From Viola odorata (taxonomy: Eukaryota > Streptophyta > Magnoliopsida > Malpighiales > Violaceae): a DNA stretch of 64,000 nt. How positions within the stretch are numbered: position 1 is the first letter of the stretch; the number at the start of each line of letters is the position of its first letter. A program made the translations under genes and the position numbers. Location of the stretch: positions 54,525,151-54,589,150 of the forward strand of contig OY829538.1 of NCBI GenBank assembly GCA_963691705.1. The letters run 5' to 3'. The notes under the pieces were generated by a model, which saw only the letters and a program-made list of their open reading frames with translations, did not search any database and was not told the DNA's origin. Below are positions 11,896 to 21,634 of the stretch, in pieces.

Positions 11896-12264
11896 CTAGT
11901 CCACCTTAGGGATTGCAGGAAGCTTGTTGGCAAACCTGTTAGATGCCCTCACTGCAGCATGCATGTTGTTAAGGGACTGACTCAGGGAATCCCTTTTGGC
12001 CTCCAACTTGCAGAGGGTTTTGGCCAATGGGATAAGGGTGTTGCCCATGGTGAGTATGAACTCCTTTGCATCTAAACCATGCTCATCATAGTACTGAAGA
12101 ACAGTAGTCCTTGTCTCCTTCATCCGGCCAATGATACCCTCTATTGAATCAATTTGCTGTTGTGTGGACAGCAGCATGCTCTCCATGGTGATCACATCTT
12201 TGTGGAGGGCAGTCCCAATGGTGCCTGCGATCTGTAGGATGTTTTCAACCTCATGTGGATCCAT
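11896..12264 (-). CDS. Small helical protein, member 1 of a divergent homologous pair
   Basis: 122 residues starting MDPHEVENILQ from an ATG at 12264 with a minus-strand TATA-like box (CTATAAAAA, 12368-12376) about 105 bases upstream. The composition is all-helical with heptad-like spacing and no Pro until the end. The tail NRFANKLPAIPKVD aligns with NFAANKIPGIPLNE of the ORF at 12802-13158, and LTMGNTL with YTLGDFM, so the two are paralogues. I do not recognise the family. No signal peptide, membrane segment or catalytic motif is visible. The intact frame and clear promoter argue for a real gene. Confidence 0.55.
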   Translation of the reverse strand: MDPHEVENILQIAGTIGTALHKDVITMESMLLSTQQQIDSIEGIIGRMKETRTTVLQYYDEHGLDAKEFILTMGNTLIPLAKTLCKLEAKRDSLSQSLNNMHAAVRASNRFANKLPAIPKVD

Positions 12265-12801
12265 GGTGATTTATCTGGATGAAGAAGGTTGTTTTCAGAT
12301 GTAAAGAGGTGTGTTTTTTTGAAAATATAATAGCAAGTGGTTTTATGATATGCAGAGGAGGTAGTGGTTTTTATAGAATGTCAATGTAGGTTGGTAGCCA
12401 TGTTCAACGGGTATGTCTCCAGGCCTGTGTAAAGCTGGTGGATCCCAACTTTACATGATAGGCTGGTTGACCAATACTTTCTCTGTTCAATGAAGGAAAT
12501 ATATTCTCTTTACTCAATTCTTTAATTTTTTTCCTATATTTCTTTTCAGTTTATCTCCTATTTTTTCTGGATTTATTGCCATTCTTTTCAGTTTCCTTTG
12601 GCAGGCGTGACAGTTGGAGAGTTTCAAGGAAACGGTGCACCCTTTGAGAAACCTACCCCATTCAATCCACCAGTTGTTGAACGGATCCATAGCTCCATTC
12701 ACAAGGGCATTTAAATAACTCTCTCTACATACTCTACTGCAATACAAGTTGCTTCTACTCATTATACAAGTTTCTTCTGCACAAATAACCCAGTTACCAT
12801 C
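12265..12801. promoter_or_regulatory. Divergent promoter region between the paired small ORFs
   Basis: A 537-base intergenic region has TATA-like boxes facing both ways: CTATAAAAA on the minus strand (12368-12376) and ATTTAAATAA on the plus strand (12709-12718), each 85-105 bases from its start codon. This fits head-to-head expression of the two paralogues. Confidence 0.45.
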
Positions 12802-13158
12802 ATGAACAGTGAAGAGAAGAGAGAGCTGTTGGCAAAAGTGACGGCGGTCAGTCACAACCTCACCAACGATGTTGGCCTTATTGAGCACAAAGTGATACAG
12901 ACAGACCATGATATAGAGACTCTAGAGGAGGTCATGGATGAGCTACACATCCGAAAGGAAAATGTGGGAGCCGATGACTACCAGGCATTCAATATAGTCT
13001 ACACCTTGGGAGACTTCATGCTCCACATCACCGGTGCTGTGGCCAAACTGGAGCATAAAGTAGCAGCCCTGAGGATGGCGTTGGAAGCTGTCAATGAGGC
13101 AGCGGCTGAGCTTAACTTCGCTGCTAATAAGATCCCGGGGATTCCATTGAATGAGTAG
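12802..13158 (+). CDS. Small helical protein, member 2 of a divergent homologous pair
   Basis: 118 residues starting MNSEEKRELLAKV. It is predicted almost wholly helical, with two long amphipathic stretches (about residues 5-50 and 72-105) and a conserved C-terminal NKIPGIP segment shared with the ORF at 11896-12264. The frame is intact, with a TATA-like box at 12709-12718. It sits about 940 bases from the stop of the mariner transposase, which runs in the opposite direction. Function unknown; oligomerisation through coiled coils is a guess from composition. Confidence 0.55.
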   Translation: MNSEEKRELLAKVTAVSHNLTNDVGLIEHKVIQTDHDIETLEEVMDELHIRKENVGADDYQAFNIVYTLGDFMLHITGAVAKLEHKVAALRMALEAVNEAAAELNFAANKIPGIPLNE

Positions 13159-13305
13159 GAGTTTATGTTAGCTAGTGCTCTATTTTAGGGGTATGTTCCC
13201 CTTCTATTGTACTCTGTTCTCACTCGTTAATGAAAAAGAGTTTGTTGAAGTAATGTTCTTCTGTTCTCATACAATGTTTCATTACTTATATATGTGATAT
13301 TAAAC

Positions 13306-13690
13306 TTTGAAGCTGAAATCTGAAACAAAGGCACACCAAGCATTCCATCCAAAGATGCAATAACATTATTTTTTAACTAGTTTTTTAGCACTCCATCCAA
13401 AGGCACACTAAGCATTCCATTCAACAAATCCATTCCTTACTTATAAATGCAATATACAGACTTTTCTGGCTTGCAAAATTAAACAATAAATATGCAATAG
13501 AAACATCAAAGATTTGAAGGTGAAATCTAAAACAAAGGCACACCAAGCATTCCATCAAAAGATGCAATAACCTTTTGTTTTTAACTGGTTTTTTAACACT
13601 CCATCCAAAGGCACACCAAGCATTCCATTCAACAAATCATTTCATTACTTATAAATGCAATATACAGAGTTTTCTAGTTTTTAAAATACA
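13306..13690. repeat. Tandem duplication, period about 207 bp
   Basis: Copy 1 starts at 13306 and copy 2 at 13513. Both contain AAAGGCACACCAAGCATTCC, a T-rich stretch, a second CACTCCATCCAAAGGCACAC block and ATAAATGCAATATACAGA. Confidence 0.75.
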
Positions 13691-13715
13691 ACCAGCAAAA
13701 TGTACTACAACTGCC

Positions 13716-13880
13716 AAGATTTCAAGCTGAATTCAATGTCATCCTACTACGAAAAAGCGACAGCTGAATTCATTTGGAAATCTTGGCCAAAAATGTACCA
13801 CAAATCTAAGATTTCAAGCTGAATTCAAGGTCAACTATCTACAAAAAAGCAACAGCTGAATTCATTTGGAAATCTTCCTC
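13716..13880. repeat. Tandem duplication, period about 92 bp
   Basis: AAGATTTCAAGCTGAATTCA occurs at 13716 and 13808, each followed by AAAAAGC and ACAGCTGAATTCATTTGGAA. It lies just beyond the transposase stop, so this may be subterminal or 3' sequence of the mariner element. Confidence 0.7.
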
Positions 13881-14098
13881 AAAATTGACAGCAAGCAATG
13901 GAATCCACAACATCTTGAGACTTCATTGTCATGCCAACTATCCCATCTACCATATACATATTCACAAGTTGAGGGACCTATGTACAATCCTGTAACAACA
14001 GAAACATTGAAACCAACTCAATCATTATTAGCCAAACTGTATGTAACCGAATCAGAACACACACCTCAAGCTGAATAAAAACATTCACCTGAAATAAG

Positions 14099-14953
14099 CT
14101 ATGGAGATAGGAGGCCAACTGCATTGGCCAACACCTCCGGTGGACACTGGATTGTTGGTGGCAGTACTCCCATTCTTGCAAGTGCTCTCTTTCTTATGTG
14201 AGGGATCTTGTATGTGTTACTCCCATCACATTTCATAACTTTGATCATGCATGTCTGCAATGTCAAGAAGATGTAATTGCTCTTCGTGGTTGAAAATGAA
14301 TGGTACGCGTCTTCAACAGGAGCAATTAATTGAGTAATGGACTTAACACACTCTTTGCTTTGGAGTGACTGAATTGCTCTAAAAAATCCTAAGTCCAATA
14401 CATTCAAGTCTGGAGAATTAGGAGGCTGGTTAACAATAGACAAATTCAATCCCGAAGCCTCTACTGCACACAAGAAATCAACATCATCAGCATGGACATG
14501 GGTCTTCGCGTTGTCTTGTTGAATGAAAATCCTTTTAACAAGACAATCCCTAGGCCATTTATTTGCAATTGCTGGTAATACTTTGGAAATCATAAACTCC
14601 TTAATAACATTTCTAGTAATGTTTGAAATTGGTTTGATCTCCAAAGTTCCCCGTGGTCTGTTTTGGCTTGATTTAACAGCAACCACATTTTCTACTAAGG
14701 GAAACACCCCAATCTTTCCATCAAATATACAATGACCACTGGAATCAAATCTAGGCCTCGCTACAGCAGCTAAGAACATAACTTTAGGGATAAAATGAGT
14801 GTTTTTGATAGTTCTTACTGGTTCAATCTCGTCGCGGAGAAGATAATATCTTTGTGACTTCTTCGTCAAGTAGAACCACTTCTCATCAATATGGACTGTG
14901 TTATGCATGTGCTTGAAGGAAGGTTTATATCGTGCTGCGAATGGGTTGACACT
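14099..14953 (-). pseudogene. Mariner-like transposase, catalytic half (DD39D), N-terminus lost
   Basis: The open frame runs from the LTR junction at 14953 (VNPFAARYKPSFKH) through an internal ATG at 14908 to the stop at 14099. Catalytic residues: first Asp in HIDEKWFYLTK, second in QQDNAKTH, third in NSPDLNVLDLGFF. Counting from the second to the third Asp leaves 39 residues, the DD39D spacing diagnostic of plant mariner-like transposases. The HTH DNA-binding half should lie upstream, that is to the right, but LTR sequence begins there and it does not resume at 15512. The catalytic part has no internal stop. The enzyme would cut and join at TA dinucleotides; this copy cannot bind DNA normally. 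Confidence 0.85.
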
Positions 14954-15511
14954 TGATAAGAATTTGTCTTCTGCCGAAGGATATATGGAGAAATTGGTCC
15001 TCTCAGATCAGTGCCCACGGCGGTCCGTAGTACCTGCAATACGCTGGAGGGGGTCTCCGGCGGAAACACTCCGATGCTTAAGTCAGTATGTGTAGTGAAT
15101 TTGGCAGAGCTTGGGCCAGTAATTCGTACTTACCTTCCTCCTTTGTGGGGGAAGTATTTATAGATGAAAATGGAGCGTTTCTGAGGGATCTGGATCATAA
15201 GGGGCGAACGCTCCCGTTAGAGGGGGTTAGAATTCCCCGTTGGTGGAGTGAGCTATCGAGGTAGGTGTTACCTATGTGAGGCAATGCCTACACCCCCAAA
15301 CGGGAAGCTTGTCTTGGACTGGGATGGGATAGCGTCGTCTGTCATAACAGTGTTGAGTATAAGACCCCCCCGCTGATGTCGACCATCCCAGCGTCAGTCA
15401 CATAGAGGGAGGCGATAGCCTCGATGCTGTCTTTGCGGTAGGGACAGTAGTTGTACCCTCTTCTCAGGGTGTAAGACGAAAATGCCCTTGCCGATAGGCG
15501 GATTGTTATCA
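14954..15511 (-). repeat. Gypsy LTR (solo, probably recombinant) related to 9359-9901
   Basis: TGATAAG on the left and TTATCA on the right bound 558 bases that share CACTCCGATGCTTAAGT, a minus-strand TATAAATA (near 15155) and the GTCGACCATCC block with the LTR at 9359-9901. No internal region follows on either side. The five flanking bases do not match (ACACT left, ATGAC right), and the flanks belong to different sequences: mariner transposase left, ubiquitin-like gene right. A simple solo LTR should have matching flanks. Confidence 0.75.
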
Positions 15512-15514
15512 ATG

Positions 15515-15692
15515 ACGATTGATATAGTGAAGATGATTGTTAAGCTTATGAAAAAGATCCCAAAACACCACTAAACCCTACTCTTCAATGGCCGACTCCT
15601 GGAGGATACCAAGACTATTGCTGATTACAACATTCAGGATGGCAACAACGTCGACCTTGTCCTTTGTCCTCCTATGTCATCATGCATGTGAA
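15515..15692 (+). pseudogene. Ubiquitin-like domain fragment with a nonsense codon
   Basis: Translation from the LTR junction begins TIDIVKMIVKL, matching the ubiquitin segment TIDNVKAKIQ. After an in-frame TAA at 15572-15574 (probably from CAA, Gln) it continues TLLFNGRLLEDTKTIADYN and ends LVLCPP, aligned with the RLIFAGKQLEDGRTLADYN and LHLVLRL parts of ubiquitin. The C-terminal Gly-Gly needed for conjugation is absent, and the first 20 or so residues are missing beyond the LTR. It is a broken ubiquitin-like gene, perhaps a lineage-specific relative rather than polyubiquitin. Confidence 0.7.
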
Positions 15693-15915
15693 GTATGGTA
15701 TGTTGTTGGGTATCATGTGTGGTGTCATGTATGTCATGTAAAATATTATTATATTAGGATGTGTCATGTAAGATCTGATGTTTGTAGGATGGTATGTTGT
15801 TGGGTAGTGTAGGGTTTGTCATGTATGTATGTGTATGTATAATGTAGGGGGTAGCCCTAAGATATGGTATGGTATGGTAACGGTATGTAAGTGTATGGTA
15901 TGGTATGCAAGTGTG
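15693..15915. repeat. GTATG-rich simple repeat
   Basis: Degenerate runs of GGTATG and TGTATGT with two copies of GGTATGTTGTTGGGTA (about 15696 and 15790). Confidence 0.6.
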
Positions 15916-16228
15916 GTGTGAGACACTGAGAGTTGCCTTGTTGGGAATCTCTTCCTCCTTGGCTCGGTTGTGATTTGTAAGCTTAGGCCCATGGGTCTAG
16001 TAAGTAATGGTACTTTTGCCTTTGGTTTAGTGTTCCTTCGTAGAAATTATTATTCTAATCAATTTTTAAAGTGAACAAAATGAAAATGTAATTGGGTTTA
16101 TGCTGAAAACATTCAATTAATTTAGCTTTATTGAAATTTTATATCCGCAAAATTAAAACAATTTAGCCCTCCAACAGGAATTAAAAATCGGATTTTCATG
16201 ACGTGCCATGATCCATGGCACATGTTTT

Positions 16229-16400
16229 TAGAGGTGTCAATTTGGGACCAGACCCGCGGTCTCGACCCGAACCCGGGAATTTGGGTCGGGTCTGGGACCA
16301 ATTTCTGGTCCCGTTTTGAGTTGGGACCGGGTCTGGTCCTGACCAGGGAAATCCCGGGTCCATCTGGGCCAGACCAGTCCCGAGACCCAGAAAATTGATT
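16229..16400. other. Possible hAT terminus remnant (GGGACC/GACCCG-rich)
   Basis: TAGAGGTGTCAATTTGGGACC resembles the ends of plant hAT elements, followed by many interspersed GACCCG/GGGTC motifs. No partner terminus was found, so this is at best a decayed fragment. The stretch to 16620 holds two copies of a TCCAATTTCAATCCCAA motif and no gene. Confidence 0.3.
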
Positions 16401-17599
16401 TAACCTAATTTTCCCCCCTTCTTTCTTCGTTATTCTTCTTCTGCCCAACAACCACAACAACCAGCACACCTATTAATCCAATCCAATTTCAATCCCAATT
16501 AATTCACATCCTCCCTCTCAATTCCAATTTCATTTCCACCTATAATTTCAATCCCAATTAATCCAATCCAATTTCAATCCCAAATTTAGAACAGGATGTC
16601 GTAGGTGCGATCATCTCGAGCAGGGGTGTCAAACGGGGCAACCCGACCCGACCCGTTTAGCATGACCCGTTGGGTTGAGGGCCAAAAACTGACCCGACCC
16701 GTTGGGTTGAGGGCCAAAAACTGACCCGACCCGACCCATCTGACCCGTTAAGCAAAACGATGCCGTTTTGATTAGACAAAACGACATCGTTTTGACATAT
16801 TTTGTCTTTATGAAGGCAAAATTCCAGAGGGTCAAACGGGTCGTAAACGGGTCAGCATGACCCATTGGCGACCCGTGCACATTATAAGGCGGGTCAATCC
16901 GTTTCAAATTCGAGAGGGTCAACCCGTTCAAATTCAGGTGGGTCGGCCCGACACGAATTTTTGACCCGGATTTTAAATTTTTTTACATAATTTTTTGTGG
17001 GTTTTTGTTTTTAAAAGTAATGGTGTATTTAAAATATCAATTTTCTTTACGAATTTTTTTATAAAAACAAGTTGTTATTGACGTGATTCTTCTGTTAATA
17101 AGTTTCATACAATATATTTTATGCATTTAAATTTCTAAACAAATACTACAATGAAATAAACGGATTTAAAAATGAAATTCTAGCATAAACATTAAACAAA
17201 TTACATTTGTACTAATTCTTACATTAAAATTGCATATATTTAAATGAAAACTAGCAATCAGAAGTAAAATTAATTCTATACATGCAGTTTAGATTCTTAC
17301 AAGAAATAATATTTTCAGTGAACTCCATTCGTATACTATACATCACATCACAAATTAAATGCATGCAGTTTAGATTTTTAGAAGAAAAGGACATGAAACT
17401 AATTCCAAAAAAAAGGATGAAGAGGTTTTATGTCATCTTCCTTTGCCTTCTCTCAATACCACTCTACATATATATGCTTTTAGTATGAAAGAAGAAAGGA
17501 AATGAAACAGAACAAGCAAACATACAAACTTGATTGTTGTTCTAAATCAATATGATGCGAGAACATGACGGAAACCAAACGGGAAGAATCATCCGCTAT

Positions 17600-17849
17600 T
17601 CTTGATTGTTGCTCCATATAGGCTCCACTATCCAGTATTAATGAAGAAAATGAAAACAAATCTATCATTAGTTTCAGCTTTAAGATTTTATCAAGAAAAA
17701 TAAAAAGTTTGAATATATGATTTGATCGTAGCTCCTTACGGGTAGTCCAATGAGGAAGGCCAAGAAGGTAATGAAATTAACCCCAGGCTTTAAGTTCACA
17801 TGTACCTCCAGGACAAAACTCTTCTCGATTTGGCTACCATGTGCGGATC
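17600..17849 (-). pseudogene. Captured fragment of a beta-galactosidase (GH35) gene
   Basis: Exon 17740-17849 (TTGTAG|GATCC to CCC|GTAAGG) reads GSAHGSQIEKSFVLE, then LKPGVNFITFLAFLIGLP. This is the plant beta-galactosidase jelly-roll region, where relatives read GSAHG...EKSF...LK.G.N.I.LL...GLP. The next exon starts at 17632 with DSGAYMEQQ, the residues that follow GLP in the family, in the correct phase. Its acceptor reads CTG instead of CAG, so splicing is probably lost. Only about 50 residues near the C-terminal half of a protein of some 800 residues are present, and the catalytic domain is absent. Confidence 0.7.
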
Positions 17850-17985
17850 CTACAATCATTTGAACACTTAGTTATATAAACCATTCGAGAGTTTTTTTAC
17901 AGGACGGAATCTGTTACTAGGAAGTAAGATGCATTCGAAAGGTATTTTAACCAAAAACATCATGTATCAATGCATGATTTGGGAA

Positions 17986-18072
17986 CAACTTTGGCCTCCC
18001 TAACAAGATTGGAGGAGAAATTCAACTTTGGCCTCCCTAACAAGATTGGAGGAGAAATTCAACTTTGGAGGA
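17986..18072. repeat. 37-bp tandem repeat inside the Pack-hAT
   Basis: CAACTTTGGCCTCCCTAACA starts copies at 17986 and 18023; a partial third copy begins at 18060. Confidence 0.8.
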
Positions 18073-18275
18073 GAAAGAGCAACAACTTTGCTTTCCTAAC
18101 AAGATTTGGGAACATACAAAGTTACAAGGTTCATGGTATAGATCAATACCTAAAATCCCTATGAGCCTTTTCGAAACCCAATTGAGTCAAACCGTTGTAG
18201 ACCTATAAGATCATAAGAAAATTACAAATATTTTCATTTTGATCATGTATCAATGCATAAGATAAGGAGTCATAC

Positions 18276-20372
18276 AATTTCCCACGTCCGTGGATGGAAT
18301 CCAACAGTGAAGCCTTCAAATACACGAGCACCGGGTTTCTCACATGGAACAGCAAGTTCAACAAGTACCCTGAGAAGGAAACAAAAAAGTCGTATTTCTT
18401 TTTTTGGCATACAAGAAGACTCAAACTCAAGTTATAGAGGATGGGGACATGGGAATATGCTAGTTAGCTACAGCTCATTGACATAAAGTCACTTATTTTG
18501 AGAAGCAAGGTTACAGTTCAACTAATTACTAGAGAATAGGAAAAAAAGAAAAGCTATAGTGAGGAGCTGTTTCAACACCTAACGCAGCAAAGCGATTATT
18601 CAAATATTTCCAGGCGATTGTAGCTTTAAGGCAAAAGTAAGAATTTCCCTTCAATTAAGAGGCTGTAATATAACTTTAAGCACACGTATCCTAACTTCCC
18701 AAGTCACTTGTTCTACTATTTCCTAGATGCATGCTATAAATTTTCAAAATCATTAAGGAAATCTGTGGGTTAAAACTTCTTCGCTAAATGTGCCTTTAAT
18801 GCCATCTAAGGAATGAACATCTTCATCATAATTTACTTTAGCAGCAAGCACCTAAACATCAACTTGACAACTTCGTTGGGAATAGTTAGCCACTCTAAAG
18901 CTTGAAAATCTCAATAAGTACATTTTAGAAGCATCAATAGGCCATCAATGTTTTCAAAACAGAACGGTAATTACACTCGGGGTGAACTGTTTCTAGAAAC
19001 TTAAAACGTAGCACTCAGGTGATTTGTAAACTAGAAACTAACTTTTTCAAATTCAATTTTAAAGTACAAATTAAGACAGATTAAAATAGAACTGGGGGCA
19101 TCAGATGGCACAGACCTGCAACTTGAGTCAAAATTGACATTGCATATGCATCCAAGTCCACCTGGAACAAGAAACAAAGACAATCTTCCATTCAAAAGAC
19201 AGGCTGGTTGTTTGATCAATACTTCATCAATTTACAAAACAAGCTCCAACTATATAACAATCCTTCTTTGAAAAATCATTATCATAATTTTATCTGCCCT
19301 CCCCTAATCTTTACACTGAATTTCCTAATTGCGATGGTTTATTGGATCTATTACAGTGAATTTTGATCCAAGAGAGGGATGAAACATTGAACAAAGAACA
19401 CTTCGCAATGCCTTAAAATTGATTGTACAGACAATACCATGAACAACTGGGTGTTTAATAGATAACGAAGCATCAACAGACCTTTACATTGCCCATTTAA
19501 ACAATCTCCACATATAATATTCACCTAAAAAATTCAAAAGAAGTTAGTCATACAAATATATGAGGGAAATTGAATACACAGGGTCACTACACTGTTCTAA
19601 ATGCATGTAGATGCTCTCACGAAGTGGAAAGTCACACCAAATAGGTCTCATTAGTGGAAAAGGAGGAAGAATTTAAACGTTAGCACTGACCTGAGCTGTA
19701 CGTCCCAGTTTGTCATAACTACCCTCGCAATTCAACAGGTCACCATTATAAAACACCTAATTAACATCAACACATGAGCAAAGAGGATAACAATTATCCA
19801 ACCAAAACAAGAATCCACAACCCATATCTTAACCAAAAACATCAAAATTAAATTCCTGGTATCATAAGGGAACAACTCCTGCTTAAATAAAAAAGCCCAG
19901 CAAACAAATTTCCAAAATAGTCACAATCAATAAAGACAAACAAGAACAAAAAGGGTGCGCAAAGGTTCAAGCATTCACCAAAATGAAACAAACCCACTTC
20001 AGCTAGTGAGAACTCAATATAAAAGTGGAGAACTTGAATGAAGAAAGATTTACTTACGGAGAATAGGGATGCCAGAAATATACCCGCTGCAATTAATCCC
20101 CATTTCACAAAAAGTTATAACAACTACCATCTAAACCGCAAATATTAAAACTAAATCAAACAGAAATGGAAGGAATCTTAAATCAGAAAGGCAAAAAAGA
20201 AGAAGAAAAGCTGACCTTCCGCTTTCGTGAATCTGTATTGATTTGGACTTTGCCGCCGTTCTCTTGAAATCCTCTGGAGAACAGGTATTTCATATTGAGA
20301 TCTCTCACTCACCAATCCGATAACAAACTCAAACACCCATATCTCGTCTTTCTCCCAAACAACGGCAGCCAT
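18276..20372 (-). CDS. Captured six-exon gene fragment, unidentified Cys-rich membrane protein
   Basis: Six exons with canonical borders keep one frame for 145 codons: 20372-20216 (ATG start, GAAG|GTCAGC), 20086-20058, 19756-19691, 19524-19482, 19161-19116 and 18369-18276. The protein begins MAAVVWEKDEIWVFEF. A short hydrophobic segment (AGIFLASLFS) is followed by NGDLLNCEGSYDKLGRTAQ, a Cys-rich stretch (CGDCLNGQCKG, CICNVNFDSSC) and FEGFTVGFHPRTWEIV. At 18276 the frame either splices on (ATT|GTATGA) or stops one codon later. I do not recognise the family. The preserved splice phases show it was copied from a working gene; transcription and function of this copy are unproven. It shares its strand with the beta-galactosidase fragment. 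Confidence 0.6.
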
Positions 20373-20639
20373 GGCCTGCTCAGCTACTTCTACGAGAAGG
20401 GAAAGCAGCAGGAGGAGGAGGAAGCGAGGAAAGCAGCAGCAGGAGGAGGAGGAGGAGAATGCGAGGGAATCAGAGAGGAAGAACGATTTTTTGTTTTAAA
20501 ATAAAGGGTCAGACGGGTCGACCCGTTACTGACCCATTATTAGATGGGTCGAAAAATGATGACTCAATGGGTCGAAATGCGGGTCGAGTACGGATCGACT
20601 CGTCGGTTCGAACCCGTTTTGACACCCCCTAATCTCGAG

Positions 20640-21568
20640 GCATACTTTTATAAAAAAAATTTAAACTGAAAAATAAAATAGAATTTGCTAGATTATGAGC
20701 GGGCAATTATTGATCTGTCTAACATGCCAAAAAGAACAGGATGTCGCCCCCTTCGTCAACGCTACAACATCTTGAAGAATTAAACCTGTATGGCCTAATG
20801 AAATCTCCTTTGAACGTAAATCCTGCACCACCTCTAAATAGTCTAATTCAATGATTATTTCCTCGATCCTTTATTTTCCCTCATACTTGTTGTAGCCATT
20901 TTTAATTTATGAGAAATATGAATCGCTCTTGAAATAATATAGCCCCCCGAGTAATTTTTCTGCCACAAACCTCAACTTATAATCTACTTCTTTTTTATAA
21001 AAAATAACACGTTCTTTGTTTACTAAAGATGATAAGTTAAGATGGAAATTTTGAATTCTCTGCAAAAGAAATTCTTTCTCAATCTTTATTCCAACCGTTT
21101 CTTTAAAAAACTAAACAATATGTTAATGAGAGAGTTTCAAAACATGCTGATCGATTTATTACTCCATCAAGGTAATCCTGTCACAAATTATTCTTTAAAC
21201 TGCGAATAATAATTGCATCGGTTCTTATATTTTTTGTTAATTTGATATCTTTATCAATCCAACGGTCCAAATTAAATACGACATTAACATAAAAATTGAA
21301 AAAAAAAATCCTCTTAACAAAAATGTAAGTTAAAACTCTCCGAACTTAAGACTTCAAAGTTGAAACTAGATTTAAAAATTCTTACATTTAAGGAAATATT
21401 ACTATTGAGCTAAATTTTATTTATAACTAAAGAAAATATTTTTTAGCTCATAAAATAAATTAACTGTTCTATTTTTTTTAATACTGTAATAAACAGAGAG
21501 AGCGAAGTGCCTAAACGGCGTCGTAGCTGAGGCTCTTTGTTTCTTCGTCGTCTTCACGGTCGTGGAAA
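20640..21568. other. AT-rich intergenic region upstream of gene A
   Basis: No ORF with domain signal and no TIR pair. It contains the distal promoter of the gene starting at 21635; a TATATAAAA box lies at about 21590-21598, just upstream of the chosen start codon. Confidence 0.4.
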
Positions 21569-21634
21569 TTGGCCGATACAGATTACAACATATATAAAAC
21601 AGAAAAAGGAACGCAGGGAAAGAGAGAGGCGGGC

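Larger units (their letters stand above)
10599..14953. mobile_element. Left part of a mariner-like element (MLE) with extra ORFs, right end lost
   Basis: At 10597 the sequence TA CTCCCTCTGGCTTAAT has the TA target dinucleotide and CTCCCTC start of plant mariner/Stowaway termini. A DD39D mariner transposase on the minus strand (14099-14953) is cut at 14953 by an LTR, and no matching right terminus is found beyond it. Between them lie a plus-strand DLN-motif ORF, two divergent small ORFs and tandem repeats. Whether all of these belong to one element is inference: the terminus and the transposase are each convincing, their linkage is not proven. Confidence 0.55.
16621..20631. mobile_element. hAT element carrying captured gene exons (Pack-hAT), 4011 bp
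   Basis: The termini CAGGGGTGTCAAACGGG (left) and CCCGTTTTGACACCCCCTA (right) are inverted repeats, and both are flanked by the perfect 8-bp duplication ATCTCGAG (16613-16620 and 20632-20639), the length typical of hAT insertions. Subterminal regions are rich in GACCCG. The left one has two AAAACGA..TCGTTTTG palindromes (about 16755 and 16780). No transposase is present. The interior holds minus-strand exons of two different genes, so the element must have moved with transposase supplied from elsewhere. The perfect TSD suggests a fairly recent insertion. Confidence 0.88.

Noticed and set aside
12514..12909. 131-codon minus-strand ORF overlapping the small helical gene
   Set aside because: Antisense shadow across the divergent promoter and the start of the 12802 gene, no recognisable domain.
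14954..15511. Ordinary solo LTR with decayed TSD
   Set aside because: Both flanking genes are truncated exactly at the LTR and do not continue on the other side, which simple insertion and LTR-LTR deletion cannot explain.
16128..16469. 113-codon minus-strand ORF rich in GPD/RTRPG motifs
   Set aside because: Product of the GGGACC/GACCCG low-complexity sequence; no ATG-supported domain.
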